A stretch of DNA of 64,000 bases from Actinocorallia aurantiaca (lineage in GTDB: Bacteria; Actinomycetota; Actinomycetes; Streptosporangiales; Streptosporangiaceae): positions 62,001 to 126,000 of the forward strand of contig NZ_BAAATZ010000001.1 in the NCBI RefSeq assembly GCF_039533685.1. The letters run 5' to 3'. Under the pieces are notes generated by a model. That model saw nothing but the letters and a program-made list of their open reading frames with translations, was not told the DNA's origin and made no database searches. Positions 58,629 through 64,000 of this stretch are shown one piece after another. The position numbers were made by a program, and so were the translations under genes. The stretch's first letter is position 1. Every line of letters starts with the position of its first letter.

Positions 58629-60893
58629 ATGTCGACTGCAACCTCACACCCTCTCCTGGACGGCCTCAACCCGCAGCAGCGGGCCGCCGTCACGCACTCC
58701 GGCGGGCCGCTGCTCATCGTGGCGGGAGCCGGATCCGGCAAGACCCGGGTGCTCACCCACCGGATCGCCTACCTGCTGTCGGAGCGGGGCGTCCATCCCG
58801 GCGAGATCCTCGCGATCACCTTCACCAACAAGGCCGCCGGTGAGATGAAGGAGCGCGTCGACTCCCTCGTCGGGCCGCGCTCGCGCGCCATGTGGGTGAT
58901 GACCTTCCACTCCGCCTGCGTGCGGATCCTGCGCCGCGAGGCCCACCGGCTGGGCTTCCCGAGCTCGTTCTCCATCTACGACCAGGCCGACTCCCAGCGG
59001 CTGATGGCGCTGGTCTGCCGCGAGCTCGACCTGGACCCCAAGCGCTACCCGCCCAAGTCGTTCTCCTCCCAGGTCTCCAACCTGAAGAACGAGCTGATCG
59101 ACTACGAGACTTTCAAGTCGCGCGCCACCACCCACCTGGACCAGAAGCTGGCCGAGGCCTACGAGATGTACCAGGCCCGGCTCTCCCAGGCCGGGGCGAT
59201 GGACTTCGACGACCTGATCATGACCACGGTCCACGTCCTGCAGATGTTCCCGGACGTGGCCGAGCACTACCGGCGGCGGTTCCGGCACGTCATGGTCGAC
59301 GAGTACCAGGACACCAACCACGCCCAGTACGAGCTGGTGCGCGAGCTCACCGCGCCCGTCGAGGGCCTGGGTTCGGCCGAGCTGTGCGTGGTCGGCGACG
59401 CCGACCAGTCGATCTACGCCTTCCGGGGCGCCACGATCCGCAACATCCTGGAGTTCGAGCGGGACTACCCCCAGGCCACCACGATCCTGCTGGAGCAGAA
59501 CTACCGCTCCACCCAGACGATCCTGTCGGCCGCCAACGCGGTGATCGAGCGCAACGGCGACCGCAAGCCCAAACGCCTGTGGTCCGACCAGGGCGAGGGC
59601 GAGAAGATCACCGGCTACGTGGCCGACAACGAGCACGACGAGGCGGCGTTCGTCGCCGCCGAGATCGACCGGCTCTCCGATGATTCCGGCGTGCGGCCCG
59701 GCGACGTCGCGATCTTCTACCGCACCAACGCCCAGTCCCGGGTCTTCGAAGAGGTCTTCATCCGGGTCGGCCTGCCCTACCGGGTCGTCGGCGGCGTGCG
59801 GTTCTACGAGCGCAAGGAGATCCGCGACCTGCTGGCCTACCTGCGGGTGCTGGCCAACCCCGAGGACACCGTCTCGCTGCGCCGCGTCCTCAACGTGCCC
59901 AAGCGCGGCATCGGCGACCGCGCCGAGGCCTGCGTGGAGGCCCACGCCGCCCGCGAGCGCGTCTCGTTCTGGCAGGCGCTGCGCTCGGCGCCGTCGGTGC
60001 CGGGCCTGGCCACCCGCTCCCTCAAGTCGATCAACGAGTTCGTCGCCCTGCTGGACGAGCTGCGCGCCATGGTCGGCGGGCACGGCCCCGCCGAGATCGT
60101 CCAGGCGGTCCTCGACCGCACGGGCTACCTGGCCGAACTGCGCGCCTCCAAGGACCCGCAGGACGAGACCCGGGTGGAGAACCTCCAGGAGCTGGAGAAC
60201 GTCGCCCGCGAGTTCGAGGACCTCGCCGCGGCCCGCGAGGCGGAGGCGGCCGAGGCCCGGGAGGCGGGAGACCCCGAGGAGATCACCCCGCCCGACCAGC
60301 TCACCGCCTTCCTGGAGCGGGTGTCCCTGGTCGCCGACGCCGACCAGATCCCCGACGACGGCGAGGGCCTGGTCACCCTGATGACCCTGCACACCGCCAA
60401 GGGCCTGGAGTTCCCGGTCGTCTTCCTCACCGGCCTGGAGGACGGCGTCTTCCCGCACCTGCGCGCCCTGGGCAACCCCAAGGAGCTGGAGGAGGAGCGC
60501 CGCCTGGCCTACGTGGGCATCACCCGGGCCCGTGAGCGCCTGCACGTCTCACGCGCCGCGATGCGCAGCTCCTGGGGCGCGCCCCAGATGAACCCGCCGT
60601 CCCGTTTCCTGGCGGAGATCCCCGACCCGCTGGTCGTCTGGGAGCGGGTCGCCTCCTCCAGCAGCCCCCACTCGCTGTCGTCCGCGGCGAGCCGCCCCGC
60701 CGCGCGGCCCGTGGCGGGCCGCCCCGTCCCGTCCCTGGCGCCCGGCGACCGGGTCACCCACGACTCGTTCGGGCTCGGCACCGTCGTGGCCATCGACGGC
60801 GCCGCCGACAAGGCCGCCGCGTCCGTCGACTTCGGCGGCGACTACGGCGTCAAGCGCCTGGTCCTGAGGTACGCCCCGATCGAGAAGCTCTGA
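58629..60893 (+). CDS. pcrA: ATP-dependent DNA helicase PcrA (UvrD/Rep family)
   Basis: 754-aa superfamily 1A helicase. Motifs: Q-motif LNPQQRAAV, Walker A VAGAGSGKT (residues 31-39), Ia FTNKAAGEMKERV, II VDEYQDTN, III VGDADQSIYAFRGA, IV EQNYRS, V LHTAKGLEFPVV and VI GITRARERLHVS. The C-terminal 60 residues (APGDRVTHDSFGLGTVVAI to the end) form the Tudor-like domain that contacts RNA polymerase in PcrA/UvrD. It unwinds DNA 3'-5' in repair and transcription-replication conflict resolution. The start is ATG 58629. Confidence 0.96.
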   Translation: MSTATSHPLLDGLNPQQRAAVTHSGGPLLIVAGAGSGKTRVLTHRIAYLLSERGVHPGEILAITFTNKAAGEMKERVDSLVGPRSRAMWVMTFHSACVRILRREAHRLGFPSSFSIYDQADSQRLMALVCRELDLDPKRYPPKSFSSQVSNLKNELIDYETFKSRATTHLDQKLAEAYEMYQARLSQAGAMDFDDLIMTTVHVLQMFPDVAEHYRRRFRHVMVDEYQDTNHAQYELVRELTAPVEGLGSAELCVVGDADQSIYAFRGATIRNILEFERDYPQATTILLEQNYRSTQTILSAANAVIERNGDRKPKRLWSDQGEGEKITGYVADNEHDEAAFVAAEIDRLSDDSGVRPGDVAIFYRTNAQSRVFEEVFIRVGLPYRVVGGVRFYERKEIRDLLAYLRVLANPEDTVSLRRVLNVPKRGIGDRAEACVEAHAARERVSFWQALRSAPSVPGLATRSLKSINEFVALLDELRAMVGGHGPAEIVQAVLDRTGYLAELRASKDPQDETRVENLQELENVAREFEDLAAAREAEAAEAREAGDPEEITPPDQLTAFLERVSLVADADQIPDDGEGLVTLMTLHTAKGLEFPVVFLTGLEDGVFPHLRALGNPKELEEERRLAYVGITRARERLHVSRAAMRSSWGAPQMNPPSRFLAEIPDPLVVWERVASSSSPHSLSSAASRPAARPVAGRPVPSLAPGDRVTHDSFGLGTVVAIDGAADKAAASVDFGGDYGVKRLVLRYAPIEKL

Positions 60894-60898
60894 GCCCC

Positions 60899-60922
60899 GC
60901 GGCCCGCCTCCGGGCGGGCCGC
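60899..60922. terminator. Hairpin between convergent pcrA and LCP genes
   Basis: GCGGCCCGCC, loop TCCG, GGCGGGCCGC: a perfect 10-bp stem 5 nt after the pcrA stop and 24 nt before the LCP stop on the opposite strand. Confidence 0.7.
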
Positions 60923-60945
60923 GCGGCCTCCCGGCTCAGCCGGGC

Positions 60946-62340
60946 TCAGGCGCAGGTCTTGGCGAGCGACTCGGTGTCCTCGCCGCCCGGCGTCGTCCCG
61001 TCCGTGGGCGTCGCACCCGGGGCGGTCGGCGTCGCGACGGCGGCGGCCGGCCTGGCCACCGGGGTGGGCGGCACGGACGCCGGCCTGGTCGCCTTCGCCT
61101 TGGCGGCGGGGGTCGCGAGCGCGGTGACGACCTTGGACCTGATCAGCTCCCAGTCCGGGTTCGCGGTGCTGATCAGCGGCGGGACGAACTGCACGCTCTT
61201 GATGTCCGAGCCCTTGAACCGCCGCGACAGGTCGATCACCTCGGGCAGGACGTTCTGCGGCAGGTCCGTGGAGACCGCCCGCTTGGTGGCGGAGGCGATG
61301 CCGTGGAAGCGGGTCAGCAGGGTGCCCGGGTCGGCCTGCTGGGAGAGCGCGTAGAGCAGGCACTTCTGCCGCGACATGCGGTGGTAGTCGTCGCTGTTGG
61401 TGCGGGTGCGGCCGAACCACAGGGCCTGCTCCCCGGTGAGGGTGCGCAGTCCCGCCGGGATCCGGCCCTCGCTCTGCCGGCCGTAGACCAGTTCCTCGGT
61501 CACGTTGATCCGGATGCCCCCGACGGCGTCCACCAGCTCCGCGAAGCCCTTCATGTCGACCATGACGTAGTAGTCGACGGTCAGGCCGAGGATTCCGCCG
61601 ACGGTCTGCTTCAGCAGCGTCGGGCCGCGGTCCCCCTTCGCCACGCCGGGCACGATCTCGGGGTGCTCCTCGGCCCACTGGAAGACCTCGTTGAGCAGTC
61701 CCGGGGTGGTGGCGTCGCCCGTGCCCGCGAACCCGTCGGGGAAGGCCTCCCGGGAGACCGCGGTGGGCATGGGGACCTTCTCCAGGTTGCGGGGCAGACT
61801 GAAGAGCGTCGTCTCGCCGCGCCGGACGTCGATGCTGGCCACCGTCATGCTGTCGGTCCGCACCCCGACCCGGTTGGGTCCCGCGTCCGCGCCGAGGAGC
61901 AGCACGTTCAACCGGTCGCGGCCGCCGAAGGGCGCGTCGTTCCCGTCCTCCTCGGCGAACACGTCGGTCACCAGGTTCTTGGAGACCCGCACGAGCTCCA
62001 CCCCGTAGGCCAGGGGCGCGACCACCAGCGCGCACAGCACGACCACCCCGGCCACGGCCACGCCGTTGCCCTCCGCGACCAGCTGGTAGGAGCGGATGAT
62101 CACGGCGCACCAGACCATGCCGAGGAAGATCAGGGCGGCGGTCGCCGCGTCCAGCCAGAAGGGCTGCACCAGCCAGGAGGCGAGTTCCTCGCGCAGCGGC
62201 CAGGCCAGCAGCACGGCGCCCACCAGGAACATCAGTTCGAGCGCGAGGAGAAGCGCGCCCGCGATCCGCCGACCCGTGCGGAAGTGCGCGGTGCCCCAGA
62301 CCACCGCGGCGGCCAGCGTGATCAGGAGTGTGCGCTTCAT
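60946..62340 (-). CDS. LytR-CpsA-Psr (LCP) family glycopolymer transferase
   Basis: 464-aa membrane protein. Four hydrophobic helices occupy residues 1-120, unlike the single helix of classic LCP proteins. The LCP domain begins near residue 145: RLNVLLLGADAGPNRVGVRTDSM, then LFSLPRNLEKVPMP. It continues with YYVMVDMKGFAELVDAVGGI, LTGEQALWFGRTRTNSDDYHR and the conserved arginines. LCP enzymes attach wall teichoic acid or arabinogalactan-like polymers to peptidoglycan. A Pro/Ala/Thr-rich C-terminal tail ends in a Cys. The start is ATG 62340. Confidence 0.92.
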   Translation of the reverse strand: MKRTLLITLAAAVVWGTAHFRTGRRIAGALLLALELMFLVGAVLLAWPLREELASWLVQPFWLDAATAALIFLGMVWCAVIIRSYQLVAEGNGVAVAGVVVLCALVVAPLAYGVELVRVSKNLVTDVFAEEDGNDAPFGGRDRLNVLLLGADAGPNRVGVRTDSMTVASIDVRRGETTLFSLPRNLEKVPMPTAVSREAFPDGFAGTGDATTPGLLNEVFQWAEEHPEIVPGVAKGDRGPTLLKQTVGGILGLTVDYYVMVDMKGFAELVDAVGGIRINVTEELVYGRQSEGRIPAGLRTLTGEQALWFGRTRTNSDDYHRMSRQKCLLYALSQQADPGTLLTRFHGIASATKRAVSTDLPQNVLPEVIDLSRRFKGSDIKSVQFVPPLISTANPDWELIRSKVVTALATPAAKAKATRPASVPPTPVARPAAAVATPTAPGATPTDGTTPGGEDTESLAKTCA

Positions 62341-62434
62341 CCCCGAGAACTTACCGTTGGCAACGAATCAATAACCCTTAAATGCATATGATGCTGATCT
62401 CGCACTCATTGTTCGCTTCTGCGTGGTCTCCGCG

Positions 62435-63061
62435 TCAGACCAGCCGCCGGGCCGCCGCCCACCGGCTCAGCTCGTGGCGGTTCGAAAGCTGGAGCTTGCG
62501 CAGCACGCTGCTCACATGCGTCTCGACCGTCTTCACCGAGATGAAGAGCTCCTTGGCTATCTCCTTGTAGGCGTACCCGCGGGCGATGAGCCGCAACACC
62601 TCGCGCTCCCGGGCGGTGAGCAGGTCGAGCTCCGGATCGGCCACCGGCGCCGCCGTCGCGCTGAAGGCGTCCAGCACGAACCCCGCCAGCCTCGGCGAGA
62701 AGACCGCGTCGCCCTCGGCCACCCGGCCGATCGCGTCCGTCAGCTCCGGACCCGAGATCGTCTTGGTGACGTAGCCGCGGGCGCCGCCGCGGACCACCCC
62801 GATCACGTCCTCCGCGGCGTCCGACACCGACAGCGCCAGGAACCGGGTCTGCGACGGCAGCACCCTCCGCAGCACCTCCACGCCCCCGCCGCCCGGCAGG
62901 TGCACGTCCAGCAGCACCACCTCGGGCCTGGTCTCACCGATCACCGCGACCGCCTCGTCGACGTCCGCGGCCTCCCCCACCACCTCGATCTGCGGCCCCA
63001 ACTCGGCCTTGACCCCGGTCCGGAACATCTGGTGGTCATCGACCAGCACGACCCGTGTCAC
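62435..63061 (-). CDS. NarL/FixJ-type response regulator
   Basis: 208-aa response regulator. The receiver domain (1-118) has the acidic pair in VVLVDDHQMF, the phosphorylated Asp in VVLLDVHLPGG, and the Thr/Lys residues in ALSVSDAA and YVTKTISG. A LuxR-type HTH occupies 140-205 (LTAREREVLRLIARGYAYKEIA, partly quoted, and ISVKTVETHVSSVLRKL). The GTG at 63061 overlaps the histidine kinase stop (GTGA), so the two are coupled. It should bind DNA when phosphorylated; targets are unknown. Confidence 0.94.
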   Translation of the reverse strand: MTRVVLVDDHQMFRTGVKAELGPQIEVVGEAADVDEAVAVIGETRPEVVLLDVHLPGGGGVEVLRRVLPSQTRFLALSVSDAAEDVIGVVRGGARGYVTKTISGPELTDAIGRVAEGDAVFSPRLAGFVLDAFSATAAPVADPELDLLTAREREVLRLIARGYAYKEIAKELFISVKTVETHVSSVLRKLQLSNRHELSRWAAARRLV

Positions 63062-64000
63062 TTCTTCAGCTCCAGCCTGATCTCGGTGCCCTCGCCCGGT
63101 GCGCTGCGCACCCGCGCGGTGCCGCCGTGCCGTTCCATACGTCCAATGATCGACCCTCGCACACCCATCCGGTCCGGCGGAACGCCGTCCAGGTCGAACC
63201 CCGCGCCGCGGTCCCGCACGAAGATCTCCAGTTCGTCGCCCTCGACCTCGGCGTAGACCGAGATCGAGGGCGCCCCGGAGTACTTCGCCGCGTTCACCAG
63301 CGCCTCCCTGGCCGCCTGGACCATCGCGCTGACCCGGTCGTCCAGCGGGCAGTCGCCGACGCAGACCACCTCGACCGGCACCCCGTGGGCGTCCTCCACC
63401 TCGGCCGAGACCTCCTTGACCGCCGCGGCGAACAACTGCGAGGAGTCCGACTTGGGCTGGTACAGCCAGGCCCGCAGTTCCCGCTCCTGGGAACGGGCCA
63501 GCCGCGCCACCTCCTTGGGGTCCTGGGCGTTGCGCTGGATCAGCGTGAGGGTGTGCAGCACCGAGTCGTGGATGTGCGCCGCCACCTCGGCCCGCTCCTG
63601 CGACCGCACCCGCTCGGCGCGCTCGGCGTCCAGCTCCTGCCAGAGCCGCACCAGCCACGGGGTGAGGATCACCGTCACCCCGGTGAGGATGATCGCGGTG
63701 GCCAGCAGCACCTGGGGGATCTGCGTCGCCGTGACCTTCTGCGCGAAGAACCCGCCGATCCCGCCGACCACCAGCAGCATGCCCAGCAGGCCCCGCCACC
63801 ACATGCCCTTGGGCAGGGTGCTCCAGCGCTCCCGCTGGTCCCGGTCGGCCTGCTGCCACAGCAGCGCCGCGCCCACCGCCACGACCAGCACCGGCCACAG
63901 GGCCAGCTGCGCGATCCCCGAACCCCCGGTCAGCACGCTGAGCCCGGCCGCCAGCAGGGCGTAGGCGGCCAGCTGCGCCGGACGCCGCCGCCCCGGCGGC
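63058..64000 (-). CDS. Sensor histidine kinase (HisKA_3/PspC-type, partial, N-terminus outside window)
   Basis: The open frame extends past 64000, so the start is not in the window (about 313 codons visible). Four hydrophobic helices occupy the visible first 115 residues (AAYALLAAGLSVLTG, ALWPVLVVAVGAALLW, GLLGMLLVVGGIGGFF, VLLATAIILTGVTVIL). The H-box is AAHIHDSVLHTLTLIQRNA with the phospho-accepting His. HATPase boxes are EALVNAAKYSGAP, VRDRGAGFD and GRMERHGGTARV. The architecture matches histidine kinases with an N-terminal PspC domain, which would lie off the edge. It is coupled to the response regulator. Confidence 0.92.
   Translation of the reverse strand, partial: PPGRRRPAQLAAYALLAAGLSVLTGGSGIAQLALWPVLVVAVGAALLWQQADRDQRERWSTLPKGMWWRGLLGMLLVVGGIGGFFAQKVTATQIPQVLLATAIILTGVTVILTPWLVRLWQELDAERAERVRSQERAEVAAHIHDSVLHTLTLIQRNAQDPKEVARLARSQERELRAWLYQPKSDSSQLFAAAVKEVSAEVEDAHGVPVEVVCVGDCPLDDRVSAMVQAAREALVNAAKYSGAPSISVYAEVEGDELEIFVRDRGAGFDLDGVPPDRMGVRGSIIGRMERHGGTARVRSAPGEGTEIRLELKK

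Noticed and set aside
60946..62110. Alternative 422-codon minus-strand frame over the LCP gene
   Set aside because: It is Arg/Gly-rich and out of frame with the LCP domain, whose motifs are clear in the 62340-60946 frame.

Overview
The window is one block of high-GC actinobacterial chromosome. The XRE/DUF5753 + DUF397 regulator pair, an actinobacterial FHA-HTH protein, a SCO4848-type membrane protein beside a D-Ala-D-Ala carboxypeptidase, DUF6350 between sucCD and purNH, DUF3017 near mdh, and frequent GTG starts and ATGA/GTGA overlaps all fit an actinomycete, probably of the Streptosporangiales. The genus assignment is inference. No rRNA, tRNA or prophage was seen. Many genes have a mirror-image open frame on the other strand because of GC3 bias; these were left out.

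Layout. 1-7.9 kb: a nucleoside-uptake ABC system (two permeases, a double ATPase, a BmpA lipoprotein) diverges from cdd-deoA-add, forming one salvage divergon. 8-12.5 kb: a pseudokinase-like membrane protein, an M20 amidohydrolase and a GCS2-type carboxylate-amine ligase. 12.5-24.8 kb is the accessory stretch. It holds a decapitated TetR gene, a MacAB-like efflux operon (FtsX-type permease, adaptor, ATPase, small membrane protein), the XRE/DUF397 pair with a divergent 89-aa protein, a decayed LysR tail, a paralogue of the small membrane protein, a PadR/TIM-barrel-like pair, a LysR/MFS divergon with a clear palindromic operator, and an alpha/beta hydrolase.

24.8-29.7 kb: mutA-mutB-meaB (methylmalonyl-CoA mutase and its GTPase chaperone). 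29.7-41.2 kb: cell-envelope and housekeeping genes (D,D-carboxypeptidase, a flippase-like protein, YihY/BrkB, galE-galK without galT, trpS, a 2H phosphoesterase, a GH25 muramidase, a DUF11-type secreted protein, an amidase). 41.4-54.6 kb: central metabolism on the minus strand (mdh, icd, folD, purH, purN, sucD, sucC). An IS200/IS605-type TnpB element, an FHA-HTH gene and a one-spacer CRISPR-like relic interrupt it.

54.7-64 kb: a GH15-like lipoprotein, a TPR protein with a degenerate ATPase-like N-terminus, an SRPBCC protein, the pcrA helicase, an LCP-family ligase and a two-component system that runs off the right edge.

Most notable non-coding signals: (i) two copies of a structured repeat downstream of genes (46434-46503 and 52404-52476), with a conserved loop on stems that differ in sequence but still pair; (ii) the two-repeat type I-E-like CRISPR relic at 42538-42626; (iii) the TnpB element with both end hairpins visible, so its guide segment can be proposed; (iv) a 26-bp near-perfect palindrome in the sucCD leader.
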